From NCBI RefSeq assembly GCF_900187265.1, contig NZ_LT906450.1:4703444-4767443 (forward strand): a stretch of 64,000 nucleotides of DNA. Direction: 5' to 3'. This document shows positions 7,757 through 15,848 of this stretch, piece by piece. The position numbers and the translations under genes were made by a program. Every line of letters starts with the position of its first letter. Position 1 is the stretch's first letter. The stretch comes from Rhodococcus rhodochrous. Its GTDB lineage: Bacteria; Actinomycetota; Actinomycetes; Mycobacteriales; Mycobacteriaceae. The notes beneath the pieces are model-generated. The model ran no database searches and was not told the DNA's origin. It saw nothing but the letters and a program-made list of their open reading frames with translations.

Positions 7757-8992
7757 ATGCTGACCCTGAAGGCAGCCGGACTGCTCGACGTCGACACGGG
7801 CGAGATCGTCCGCCCGGGAATCATCCGCGTCGACGGCGACCGCATCGCCGGAGTGGGCGGAACCTACAGTGATAATTCGGGCGACACGCCCGAGGGTGAC
7901 GTCATCGACCTCGGCGACCTGATCCTCATGCCCGGCCTGATGGACATGGAGGTCAACCTCCTCATGGGTGGACGCGGCGAGAAGCCCGTCTACTCGACGG
8001 TCCAGGACGACCCGCCCCTGCGCATGCTGCGTGCCGTCGGAAACGCCCGCCGCACCCTGCGCGCGGGATTCACCACCGTCCGCAATCTCGGACTGTTCGT
8101 CAAGACCGGCGGATACCTCCTCGACGTGGCCCTCGGAACGGCCATCGACAAGGGCTGGGTGGACGGCCCGCGCGTCGTCCCCGCCGGTCACGCCATCACC
8201 CCCACCGGCGGACACCTCGATCCGACGATGTTCGCGGCGTTCGCGCCCGGCGTCCTCGACCTCACGATCGAGGAGGGCATCGCCAACGGCGTCGACGAGG
8301 TCCGCAAGGCGGTGCGCTACCAGATCAAGCACGGCGCCCAGCTCATCAAGGTGTGCGTCTCGGGCGGCGTCATGTCGATGACCGGATCCGCAGGTGCCCA
8401 GCACTATTCGGACGAAGAGCTGCGCGCGATCGTCGACGAGGCACATCGTCGCGGGATGAAGGTCGCCTCGCACACGCACGGCGCCGAAGCCGTGCGACAC
8501 GCGATCGAAGCCGGAATCGACTGCATCGAACACGGATTCCTCATCGACGACGACACCATCGACCTCATGGTCGAGCGCGGAACATGGCTCGTGCCCACCA
8601 CCCGTCTCGCCGACGCGATGGACACCTCCCACGCGCCGCCGGAGCTGCAGGCCAAGGCCGCCGAGATGTTCCCCAAGGCACGCACCTCGGTGCTCGCCGC
8701 ATACAAGGCCGGGGTGAAGATCGCGGTCGGCACCGACGCGCCGGCCATCCCCCACGGCAAGAACGCCGACGAGATCGTTGCCCTCGTCGACCGCGGAATC
8801 CCTCCCCTCGCGGTGATCCAGGCCGCCACGATCAATGCGGCAGAACTCATCGGCGTCGACGACCGCGGTCGCCTCGCCGAAGGTCTGCTCGCCGACATCA
8901 TCGCCGTCCCCGGCGATCCCACCGAAGACATCACCGTCACCCAGAACGTGCGGTTCGTGATGAAAGGCGGAAAGGTCTATGTCCACAACTGA
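7757..8992 (+). CDS. amidohydrolase-superfamily protein lacking the N-terminal HxH
   Basis: 411 residues. ATG 7757 is preceded by AAAGGACGAGCG; an in-frame ATG at 7724 abuts the operator and is less likely. The fold matches imidazolonepropionase/prolidase-like amidohydrolases: MPGLMDM, Lys198 in LIKVCVSGG (the carboxylated-Lys position), His239/His241, His259, and Asp327 in VGTDAPAIPHG. The first metal pair, normally DxHxH after PGL, reads Glu65-Val-Asn67. The metal site is therefore altered, either mononuclear or with different ligands. It may open a ring or hydrolyse a lactone or amide; this is inference. It heads an operon with a SnoaL protein and two ACADs. Confidence 0.92.
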   Translation: MLTLKAAGLLDVDTGEIVRPGIIRVDGDRIAGVGGTYSDNSGDTPEGDVIDLGDLILMPGLMDMEVNLLMGGRGEKPVYSTVQDDPPLRMLRAVGNARRTLRAGFTTVRNLGLFVKTGGYLLDVALGTAIDKGWVDGPRVVPAGHAITPTGGHLDPTMFAAFAPGVLDLTIEEGIANGVDEVRKAVRYQIKHGAQLIKVCVSGGVMSMTGSAGAQHYSDEELRAIVDEAHRRGMKVASHTHGAEAVRHAIEAGIDCIEHGFLIDDDTIDLMVERGTWLVPTTRLADAMDTSHAPPELQAKAAEMFPKARTSVLAAYKAGVKIAVGTDAPAIPHGKNADEIVALVDRGIPPLAVIQAATINAAELIGVDDRGRLAEGLLADIIAVPGDPTEDITVTQNVRFVMKGGKVYVHN

Positions 8993-9404
8993 CCGTTCGA
9001 TCACCGACGACCTCGTCGAGATCAACCAGCTGCTCGCCCGCTACGCGGTGAACATGACGAAGAACGACGTCGAAGGCGTCGTGGCGGTGTTCACCCCCGA
9101 CGGCACCTACAGCGCCTTCGGCGACGCATTCCCCCTCGATCGGTTCCCCGAGCTCGTCGCGGCCGCACCGAAGGGCCTGTTCATGACGGGCACGGCCCTC
9201 ATCGAGATCGACGGCGACACCGCGACCGGCACCCAGCCGCTGTGCTTCGTCGAGCATTCCACGCACGACATGCGCATCGGCTACTACAACGACACCTACG
9301 TCCGCACGGCCGAGGGCTGGCGTCTGCGCACCCGCGCGATGACCTTCATCCGCCGCAGCGGAACCCACGACTCCGGCATCCCCCACGCCTTCGAACCGGC
9401 ATGA
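8979..9404 (+). CDS. SnoaL-like/NTF2-fold protein
   Basis: 141 residues, overlapping the amidohydrolase end by 14 bases. The opening DDLVEINQLLARYAVNMTKND, then FTPDGTYSAFG, and the closing YVRTAEGWRLRTRAMTFIRR, are the hallmarks of the nuclear-transport-factor-2/SnoaL alpha+beta barrel. Members include isomerases, dehydratases and cyclases as well as proteins of unknown role. Its ATGA overlap with the next ACAD gene ties it to the pathway. No specific reaction can be assigned. Confidence 0.9.
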   Translation: MSTTDRSITDDLVEINQLLARYAVNMTKNDVEGVVAVFTPDGTYSAFGDAFPLDRFPELVAAAPKGLFMTGTALIEIDGDTATGTQPLCFVEHSTHDMRIGYYNDTYVRTAEGWRLRTRAMTFIRRSGTHDSGIPHAFEPA

Positions 9405-10489
9405 ACGTCACCGAGTTCAGGACCGCCGTCCGCACCTGGCTCGACGAGAACGATCTGACCCCCGGACCGGATCACTCGTTCGACGCACAGGTCGAACAAC
9501 TCGCCCGCGTGCGGCGGGACCTCTACGACGCGGGCTGGATGCGCTACGGCTGGCCCGAGGAGGTCGGCGGACTCGGCGGCGAGGCCGTCCTGCGTGCCGT
9601 GCTCGGCGAGGAGGTCGCGACCCGCGACCTCGCCGAGCCGGGCATCTACTCGATGATCGAGGTGCTCGCGCCCACCATGATCTCCTACGCGCGACCCGAA
9701 CTCGCCGCGGAGATGGTGCCGAAACTGCTCCGCGGCGAGGAACAGTGGTGCCAGGGCTTCTCGGAACCCGGCTCGGGCAGCGACCTCGCGTCGCTGTCCA
9801 CCCGGGCCGAGCAACGCGGCGACGAGTGGGTGATCAACGGGCAGAAGGTCTGGACGTCGCTCGCCCAGTTCGCCTCCCGCTGCGTGCTGCTCACCCGTAC
9901 CGCGCCGGGGCACAAGGGCATCACCGCCTTCTTCGTCGACATGGACACCCCGGGCATCACCGTCCGGCCGCTGCGCACGATGCACGGCGTCGACGAGTTC
10001 GCCGAGGTGTACTTCGACGACGTCGTCGTGCCGGCCGACCGCATGCTGGGCAATCCCGGCGACGGCTGGAAGCTCGCGATGGATCTGCTGCCGCACGAAC
10101 GGTCGACATGCTTCTGGCACCGCATCGCCTACCTGTTCACCCGGTTGGATCGCCTTGTGGACGAGACCGATTCGACGGCGGACGACGAACTCGGCGCGGC
10201 CTACCTCGCGCTGCACACCGTGCGGTGCCGGTCGCTCGCCACCCAGCAGCGACTCGCGTCGGGCGCCTCGCTCGGCCCCGAGACCTCCGTCGACAAGATC
10301 CTCCTCGCGACCGCCGAACAGCAGTTGTTCGACACCGCACGGGATCTGCTTCCCGGCGTGCTCGAACTGTCCGATACCGAATGGCGGACCGAATTCCTGT
10401 ATTCCCGTGCGGCGACGATCTACGGCGGCACCGCCGAGATCCAACGCAACATCGTCGCGCGCCGACTTCTCGATCTGGGGGCGGAGTGA
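9401..10489 (+). CDS. acyl-CoA dehydrogenase, alpha-type partner of a pair
   Basis: 362 residues, with the ATG overlapping the SnoaL stop (ATGA). FAD/substrate motifs are WCQGFSEPGSGSDLASL and INGQKVWTS, and the C-terminus reads IYGGTAEIQRNIVARRLLDLG. The Glu of the YEGT motif of human-type ACADs is Gly here, as in actinobacterial heteromeric ACADs. A second, shorter ACAD-like gene follows with a GTGA overlap. Such pairs form alpha2beta2 enzymes in steroid side-chain degradation, where they accept bulky ring-bearing acyl-CoAs. The same architecture is likely here. Confidence 0.94.
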   Translation: MNVTEFRTAVRTWLDENDLTPGPDHSFDAQVEQLARVRRDLYDAGWMRYGWPEEVGGLGGEAVLRAVLGEEVATRDLAEPGIYSMIEVLAPTMISYARPELAAEMVPKLLRGEEQWCQGFSEPGSGSDLASLSTRAEQRGDEWVINGQKVWTSLAQFASRCVLLTRTAPGHKGITAFFVDMDTPGITVRPLRTMHGVDEFAEVYFDDVVVPADRMLGNPGDGWKLAMDLLPHERSTCFWHRIAYLFTRLDRLVDETDSTADDELGAAYLALHTVRCRSLATQQRLASGASLGPETSVDKILLATAEQQLFDTARDLLPGVLELSDTEWRTEFLYSRAATIYGGTAEIQRNIVARRLLDLGAE

Positions 10490-11292
10490 CGACCTACAGC
10501 ACTGCACCGGCGCCCGATTCGGACCTCGGCCTGCTCGAGGACGCACTGCGCAAGACCATGGAGAGCACGACCGGTGCCACACTCGACGCGGCGCTGGTCG
10601 ATCTGGGCTGGCACGACATGCTCACCGAGATGCCCGACGACACGATCCCCATGGTGTTCCGACTGCTCGGCGAGACCGGCGCGCACGCCCCGGTGATCAA
10701 CGACGTCGTGCTCGTCGACGCGGGTCGTGAGGCCGGTGGGGTCGTACCCCTCCCCTACACCGGCCGACAGTGGATCGAGTGGGCACGCGAGGACCGGGAC
10801 ACCACCGCGCTCGACGCGGAACTGCCGATCGCGACGGTCGGATCCGGTGATCCGGTGCCGGTCGCAGCGGCACGTCGTGCGCTCGGCTGGTGGCTGGTCG
10901 GAACGAGCCGAGCGATGCTCGACTCGGCCCGTACCCACGCTCTCGACCGCACGCAGTTCGGCAAGCCGATCGCCGGCTTCCAGGCGGTGCGGCACCGGCT
11001 CGCGGAGACGTACGTCGCCGTCGAGGGCGCGGAGGCCACCCTGCGTGCCGCCACCGACGAGCTCGGTTCCCTGCTCGCGAAGGCCGCCGCGGGTCGCGCG
11101 GCGATCATCGCGGCACGGCACTGCCAGCAGGTCCTCGGCGGTATCGGCTTCACCGCCGAGCACGACCTGCACCGACACATCAAACGGGCACTGGTGCTCG
11201 ACGGTCTGCTCGGCAGTTCACGGGAACTGACCCGCGAGGCCGGTGCCCTCATCCGCGCGGAGGGTTCGGCGCCGCGCCTGGTGCACCTCTGA
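10486..11292 (+). CDS. acyl-CoA dehydrogenase, short beta-type partner
   Basis: 268 residues from a GTG overlapping the previous stop. Only the C-terminal ACAD helical domain is well kept: DRTQFGKPIAGFQAVRHRLAE and then CQQVLGGIGFTAEHDLHRHIKRA. The N-terminal half is shortened and lacks the EPGAGSD motif. It fits the beta subunit of an alpha2beta2 ACAD, which contributes to FAD binding rather than acting alone. It ends the 7757-11292 operon; a bidirectional hairpin follows. Confidence 0.92.
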   Translation: MTTYSTAPAPDSDLGLLEDALRKTMESTTGATLDAALVDLGWHDMLTEMPDDTIPMVFRLLGETGAHAPVINDVVLVDAGREAGGVVPLPYTGRQWIEWAREDRDTTALDAELPIATVGSGDPVPVAAARRALGWWLVGTSRAMLDSARTHALDRTQFGKPIAGFQAVRHRLAETYVAVEGAEATLRAATDELGSLLAKAAAGRAAIIAARHCQQVLGGIGFTAEHDLHRHIKRALVLDGLLGSSRELTREAGALIRAEGSAPRLVHL

Positions 11293-11304
11293 CCGTCCGC
11301 ATGC

Positions 11305-11352
11305 GACGAAGGCGTGGACACCCTGGAGTACGGGATGTCCACGCCTTTCGTC
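11305..11352. terminator. bidirectional terminator between convergent genes
   Basis: GACGAAGGCGTGGACACCC (11305-11323) is mirrored by GGGATGTCCACGCC and TTTCGTC (11332-11352). It serves the ACAD operon from the left and the SnoaL-like gene from the right. Confidence 0.8.
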
Positions 11353-11365
11353 TACGGACGCGTCG

Positions 11366-11800
11366 CTACATGTTCTTCGACGGATCGGGATGGTTCGAGA
11401 ACCACAGGCTCTCCTCGGTGAGCCGGCAACTCTTCCATCCGTCTTCCGTGCGCACGACCTCATGGTGGTAGTTGCCCCCGCAATAGGTCAGGCCGTCGAC
11501 GCCGGGGAGTTGCATGGGGTTGTAGAACATCGCCCGCACCGTCGCCCGGTCGCCGTCGAGGTCGACCTCGACGTTGGTGACGAAGTGCTGCGACATCGGC
11601 AGGTACGACAACGCCTTCTGCAGCTGCGCGAGCACTTCGTCCCTCGGTCCGGGCCGGTATCCCACGGAGCTGTAGTCGAGATGGGCATCCTCGGTGAAGA
11701 CCGATTCCATCTTCTTCCAGTCCTTGGTGTCCACCGCCGTTGCATAGCGGTAGAGGAGTTCGGTGATGGCGTACTTGTCGCACAGCTCGTCGGGCGTCAT
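11366..11800 (-). CDS. SnoaL-like/NTF2-fold protein
   Basis: 144 residues, with AAGGAG upstream of the ATG. The sequence opens DELCDKYAITELLYRYATAV, with DTKDWKKMESVF after it and the C-terminal VVRTEDGWKSCRLTEESLW. This is the pattern of SnoaL_4-type proteins, often found beside ring-hydroxylating enzymes. His residues (HFVTN, NYHHE) may line a pocket. It is transcribed away from an SDR gene. The reaction is unknown; isomerisation or dehydration of a pathway intermediate is possible. Confidence 0.9.
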   Translation of the reverse strand: MTPDELCDKYAITELLYRYATAVDTKDWKKMESVFTEDAHLDYSSVGYRPGPRDEVLAQLQKALSYLPMSQHFVTNVEVDLDGDRATVRAMFYNPMQLPGVDGLTYCGGNYHHEVVRTEDGWKSCRLTEESLWFSNHPDPSKNM

Positions 11801-11886
11801 GAGGCTCCTTCGACTTCGTCCGGAATTTCATTCTTTCAGAAGAGAACCCCCTTTCCAATACCCTTGTTCTGAGGCATGATCCGTAT

Positions 11887-12654
11887 ATGGGACAACTTGA
11901 CTCTCTTCACGATTTGAGCGGGAAAACTGCTGTCGTCACAGGTGGTTCGCGTGGCATCGGCCGCGCCATCGCGCAGATCCTCGCCGAACACGGCGCCGAC
12001 GTCGTCGTCGCCTCCCGCAAGCTCGACGCGTGCGAACTCGCCGCGAAGGAGATCGAGGCATCGACCGGCAGCAAGGTGCTCCCCGTCGCCTGCCATGTCG
12101 GACAGTGGGACGACTGCAACACGCTCGTCGACACGACCCTCGACCATTTCGGGCGCCTCGACATCCTCGTCAACAATGCCGGAATGTCGCCGCTCTACCA
12201 GGATCTCGAATCCATCACCGAAGAGCTGTACGACAAGACCTTCGGCGTGAACCTCAAGGGACCGTTCCGGCTCGCGGTCCGCGCCGGCACGTACATGGCG
12301 GAGCACGACGGCGGGTCGATCGTCAACATCGGCACCGCCGGGTCGCTCACGGCGAGCGTGCGCGAACTCCCCTACGCATGCGCGAAGGCCGGCCTGAACG
12401 CCCTCACGGTGGGCCTGGCAGAGGCTTACGCACCGAAAGTGCGTGTCAATTCGATCCTTCCAGGTCCGTTCCGCACCGACCTGTCGAAGGCATGGGCTCC
12501 GCCGGAAGGCGAGGAGGCATCCTTCGTGCCGTTGCGTCGCATGGGCCGGCCCGAGGAGGTCGCGCCACTCGCACTCCATCTGGCCAGCGACGCGTCGAGT
12601 TTCACCACCGGCGCGATCATCCGCGTCGACGGTGGTGTCACCCGTAAGGTCTGA
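11887..12654 (+). CDS. SDR-family oxidoreductase
   Basis: 255 residues with the cofactor loop TGGSRGIG (18-25), NNAG (96-99), Ser153, and Tyr163/Lys167 in YACAKAG, ending RVDGG. It is a classical NAD(P)-dependent SDR, FabG-like. There is no ribosome-binding site before the ATG, but CATGAT lies about seven bases upstream and could be a -10, giving a leaderless mRNA. It is divergent from the SnoaL-like gene; the shared gap (11801-11886) holds only half-site resemblance to the island palindrome. It is followed by a perfect hairpin. Confidence 0.93.
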   Translation: MGQLDSLHDLSGKTAVVTGGSRGIGRAIAQILAEHGADVVVASRKLDACELAAKEIEASTGSKVLPVACHVGQWDDCNTLVDTTLDHFGRLDILVNNAGMSPLYQDLESITEELYDKTFGVNLKGPFRLAVRAGTYMAEHDGGSIVNIGTAGSLTASVRELPYACAKAGLNALTVGLAEAYAPKVRVNSILPGPFRTDLSKAWAPPEGEEASFVPLRRMGRPEEVAPLALHLASDASSFTTGAIIRVDGGVTRKV

Positions 12655-12662
12655 GACACACG

Positions 12663-12703
12663 CGTGTGGGGCCGCCTCCGGGATTCGGAGGCGGCCCCAC
12701 ACG
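12663..12703. terminator. perfect 17-bp hairpin between convergent genes
   Basis: CGTGTGGGGCCGCCTCC (12663-12679) pairs exactly with GGAGGCGGCCCCACACG (12687-12703) around a 7-base loop. It sits between the convergent SDR and enoyl-CoA hydratase genes. Confidence 0.85.
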
Positions 12704-12793
12704 TAACTGCGTTGTCCATCGGCTACAGGAATCACCATGCGCTACAACAATTTCCGCGGCGAATGGCGAAAGCGGTAGCGAATGCCCCGTGCG

Positions 12794-13585
12794 CTAGCGG
12801 ATGTTGTCCTTCATCTCGTCGAGATTCATCAGGACCGGCCACCCACTGTCGCTGAGAGCGTTGCCGTGGCCCGTCTGGTGGATGTCGAAGACCGACTGGA
12901 TCGCGGCGTAGAAGCCCTGCACGTCGAGGGTCTGGTTGACGGCCCGCTTGGCCTGCCGCAGGCCGAAGGGATGCATCTTCGCGATCTGCTCGGCGAGCGT
13001 GCGTACTTCGGTGTCGAGATCGGCGCGGGGCACGACGCGGTTCACCATGCCCGTCTGCTCCGCTTCCTCCGCGGTGACCGGCCGGCCGGTGAAGAGGATC
13101 TCCTTGGCCTTGCGTGGGCCGAGTTCCCACGTGTGCCCGTGATATTCGACGCCGCCGATACCCATGAGGACCACAGGATCGGAGAACGACGCGTCGTCGG
13201 CCGCGACGATGAGATCGCACGGCCAGCACAGCAGGAGGCCACCGGAGATGCACCGGCCCTGCACCGCGGCGATGGACGGCTTCGGGATGTTGCGCCACCG
13301 CAGCGAATACTCGAGATAACGCCGGGACTCGTTGCGGTAGATCATCTCGAGGGTGATCTTGTCCGGAACCGGTTCCCCGCTGCGGAGATCGTGCCCGGCC
13401 GAGAAGTGCTTGCCCTCGGCGCGGAGCACGATCACGGAGACCTCGGGATCGTCGCCGGCGCGGGTCCAGGCGGCGTCCAGTTCGTCCAGGAGGGCGCCGT
13501 TCTGCGCGTTGGCGACCTCCGGCCGGTTCAGCGTGATGGTCGCGATCCGGTCGGAGGTCTCGTACCCGATGTACTTGTCAGCCAC
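12794..13585 (-). CDS. enoyl-CoA hydratase/isomerase family protein
   Basis: 263 residues from a GTG overlapping the ACAD stop by 8 bases. Crotonase-fold features are GKHFSAGHDL (first oxyanion-hole loop) and AAVQGRCISGGLLLCWPCDL (second). The usual acidic pair is not obvious: the region after the second loop reads FSDPVVLMGIGGVEYHG. It could be a hydratase, a C-C hydrolase or an isomerase. It is the last gene of an operon with an ACAD pair under the 15778 operator. Confidence 0.93.
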   Translation of the reverse strand: MADKYIGYETSDRIATITLNRPEVANAQNGALLDELDAAWTRAGDDPEVSVIVLRAEGKHFSAGHDLRSGEPVPDKITLEMIYRNESRRYLEYSLRWRNIPKPSIAAVQGRCISGGLLLCWPCDLIVAADDASFSDPVVLMGIGGVEYHGHTWELGPRKAKEILFTGRPVTAEEAEQTGMVNRVVPRADLDTEVRTLAEQIAKMHPFGLRQAKRAVNQTLDVQGFYAAIQSVFDIHQTGHGNALSDSGWPVLMNLDEMKDNIR

Positions 13586-14753
13586 GGGGCAGGCCAAGGA
13601 CGCGTTCGGCGATGATGTTGCGCTGGATCTCCGACGTGCCACCCGCGATGGTGCCGGCGAAGCTCCGCACGAACCTCTCGAACCAGCTCGACGAGAAGTT
13701 GTCGAGATTCCACGGCACGTATGCCGACGTCGTCGCCGGATGGACGAGACCGTCCGGGCCCGCCGCGTCGAGGGCGTGTTCGGCGGCGGTCTGGACTGCC
13801 TCGGAGCCGAGGAGCTTGAGCACCGACAGGGCAGGAACGTCCTGCGCTCCGCGGGATTCGCGGACGAGGGCAGCCGAGCCGAGCAGCTTCAGTGCCTGGT
13901 GGTCCATCACGAGTGTGGCGTAGCGGTCGCGGTCGAGCACCGTGCGGGGGTGGAAGTCCTCGACGAGGTCCTGCAGCCGGTCGGCGAAACTGAGCCACAG
14001 CAGGGTGCGTTCGTGCCCGAGCGATCCGTTCGCGACCGACCAGCCGCCGTTCAACTCACCGATGAGGTTCTCGGTGGGCACGTGCACGTCGGTGAAGAAC
14101 ACCTCGTTGAAGTCGCGGTCGTCGCCGTCGGCGACCGACGGGAACGGCCTGCGGACGACGCCGGGCAGATCGGTGGGGATGAGCAGGACGCTGATCCCCT
14201 TGTGCTTCGGAGCATCCGGGTCGGTACGGACGAAGGTCAGCAGCACGTCGGCGTCGTGGGCACCGGAGGTCCACACCTTCTGGCCGTTGACGACGAAGTG
14301 GTCGCCGTCGCGCACCGCCCGGGTGCGCAGGGAAGCGAGGTCGGAACCCGCGCCGGGCTCGCTCATTCCGAGGGCCGCGGTGATCTCCGCTCGGAGGATG
14401 GGCACCGCCCAGCGTTGCTTCTGTTCGTCCGTGCCGAACGACAGCAGCGAGGCCGCGATGATGCCGAGCCCCTGCGGGTTGAAGCTGTGGTAGATCCGCC
14501 GCTTCGACAGTTCCTCGAGGTGGACGTACTGCTGCAGGATCGTCGCGTTGCGGCCGCCGAACTCGGGTGGGTTGCCGGGCAGTAGCCAACCGTGGTCGAA
14601 CTGGACCCGCTGCCAGCGGCGTGCCCATTCGGGGACGTCGGCGCTCGACCGGGCGCGGACTGTGGCCTCGGACGGATCGGGCAGGTGCTCGTCGAGGAAG
14701 GCCACGAACTCGGCGCGGAACTCCTCGACGTCGGAATCAAACGAGAGTTGCAC
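13578..14753 (-). CDS. acyl-CoA dehydrogenase, alpha-type partner of a pair
   Basis: 391 residues with LGMSEPGAGSDLASL, VNGQKVWTS, and the C-terminal IAGGTSEIQRNIIAERVLGLP. Gly replaces the YEGT Glu, as in the other alpha-type subunits here. The start overlaps the end of the upstream beta-type gene by 17 bases. With that gene it probably forms an alpha2beta2 ACAD for a bulky acyl-CoA. Electrons would go to ETF. Confidence 0.94.
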   Translation of the reverse strand: MQLSFDSDVEEFRAEFVAFLDEHLPDPSEATVRARSSADVPEWARRWQRVQFDHGWLLPGNPPEFGGRNATILQQYVHLEELSKRRIYHSFNPQGLGIIAASLLSFGTDEQKQRWAVPILRAEITAALGMSEPGAGSDLASLRTRAVRDGDHFVVNGQKVWTSGAHDADVLLTFVRTDPDAPKHKGISVLLIPTDLPGVVRRPFPSVADGDDRDFNEVFFTDVHVPTENLIGELNGGWSVANGSLGHERTLLWLSFADRLQDLVEDFHPRTVLDRDRYATLVMDHQALKLLGSAALVRESRGAQDVPALSVLKLLGSEAVQTAAEHALDAAGPDGLVHPATTSAYVPWNLDNFSSSWFERFVRSFAGTIAGGTSEIQRNIIAERVLGLPRG

Positions 14754-15735
14754 GGTACTCCTCGGCGATCAGTGCGCGGTGCTCCGCGGCGGATCCGAGC
14801 ATGTGCTCCCCCGCCCGGGCACGCTTGAGCGCGAACTGCAGGTCGTTCTCCCAGGTGAAGCCCATGGCACCGAACAACTGCAGACCGCTGCGGAAGACCG
14901 TCGACTGGCATTCTCCCGCAGCAGCTTTGGCCATGGAGGCGGCGAGACGACGACGCGGGTCGTCCTCCGCGATCGTCAGTGCCGCGAAATACGCGAGGGC
15001 GCGGGCACGTTCGACGGCGACGTGCATGTCGGCGGCGCGATGCTTGACGGCCTGGAACGACCCGATCGGCACACCGAACTGCTGGCGGTTGCGCACGTGG
15101 TCGAGCGCGAGATCCAGGATGCGGCGACAGGCACCGACCATGGTGACGGCGAGTCCCGCGAGGGCGACGTGCCGTGCCTTCTCCACGTCGACGTCGGTGT
15201 CCGGGTCCGCCTCGACCCGCACGTCGTCGAAGACGATGTCGGCCAGGTGCAGGACCGGATCGAAGGCGGAGGTACGGCGGGCCGACACCTGATCGGCCCG
15301 AACGGTGAACACACCTGCCTCGGTGACGACGGCGATGTCGTCGGCACGGTCGCCGTCGAGCACGCGGTGCGCGGTGCCGCGGAGCAGCCAGCCGTCCGCG
15401 TCGCGTACGGCGGAGACACCTTCGTAGACGGCGGCGCCCGCACGGTCCGGCTGCGTCCGGCCGGCGACGAGCGGGGCGAACTGGGTGGTGGTGGCCAGGA
15501 AGGGGGTGGGGTCGGTTGTCCGGCCGAGTTCCTCCAGGACGATCGCGAGCTCCACTGCGGCCTCGGACTCGACCAGTTCCGTCCATCCCAGGCCCACATA
15601 GGTCTTCCACAACGGGGCCGGATCGGCGCCGTTGTCGACGACGGTGCGGACGAGTGTCGACGGGCATTCCTTCGCCGTCACTTCCCGGACGGTCTTCTGC
15701 CACAACTGCTGATCGGAGTCGAACTCGAAAAGCAT
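14737..15735 (-). CDS. acyl-CoA dehydrogenase, beta-type partner
   Basis: 332 residues starting MLFEFDSDQQLWQKTVREV. The ATG follows GGAAGGAGG with nine bases between; longer in-frame starts run into the operator. It keeps the C-terminal ACAD helices (NRQQFGVPIGSFQAVKHRAAD and LQLFGAMGFTWENDLQFALK) but has lost the EPGAGSD loop. It is the first gene of the ACAD-ACAD-hydratase operon, 43 bases from an island operator. Confidence 0.93.
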   Translation of the reverse strand: MLFEFDSDQQLWQKTVREVTAKECPSTLVRTVVDNGADPAPLWKTYVGLGWTELVESEAAVELAIVLEELGRTTDPTPFLATTTQFAPLVAGRTQPDRAGAAVYEGVSAVRDADGWLLRGTAHRVLDGDRADDIAVVTEAGVFTVRADQVSARRTSAFDPVLHLADIVFDDVRVEADPDTDVDVEKARHVALAGLAVTMVGACRRILDLALDHVRNRQQFGVPIGSFQAVKHRAADMHVAVERARALAYFAALTIAEDDPRRRLAASMAKAAAGECQSTVFRSGLQLFGAMGFTWENDLQFALKRARAGEHMLGSAAEHRALIAEEYRATLV

Positions 15736-15777
15736 TCCGACTTGCCTCCTTCCTGGCGCTGAGCCTGGTATCGCGAT

Positions 15778-15792
15778 GAGAATAACATTCTC
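15778..15792. promoter_or_regulatory. island operator, perfect copy (GAGAAT AAC ATTCTC)
   Basis: A perfect 6-3-6 palindrome in the divergent gap between the ACAD operon and the TetR gene. On the reverse strand a possible -10, TATTCT, lies inside it. Its position suggests the TetR protein controls both itself and the ACAD operon. Confidence 0.75.
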
Positions 15793-15794
15793 TT

Positions 15795-15817
15795 TTCGAG
15801 ATAGTAATAGTCTCGAA
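15795..15817. promoter_or_regulatory. second palindrome, TTCGAGA-N9-TCTCGAA
   Basis: A perfect 7-bp inverted repeat two bases beyond the island operator and upstream of the TetR gene. It shares the GAGA/TCTC core with wider spacing, so it may be a second, autoregulatory site. Confidence 0.45.
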
Positions 15818-15848
15818 TCAGTGCGGGGAACGGAAGGACAGTCCCGCA

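Noticed and set aside
7757-8992. Pseudogene status for the amidohydrolase lacking HxH
   Set aside because: The frame is intact, other metal residues are kept, and it is coupled to downstream genes, so an altered enzyme is more likely than decay.
11821-11886. Island operator between the SnoaL-like gene and the SDR
   Set aside because: GAGAAC is present but the second half (CTTTCC) matches at only three positions.
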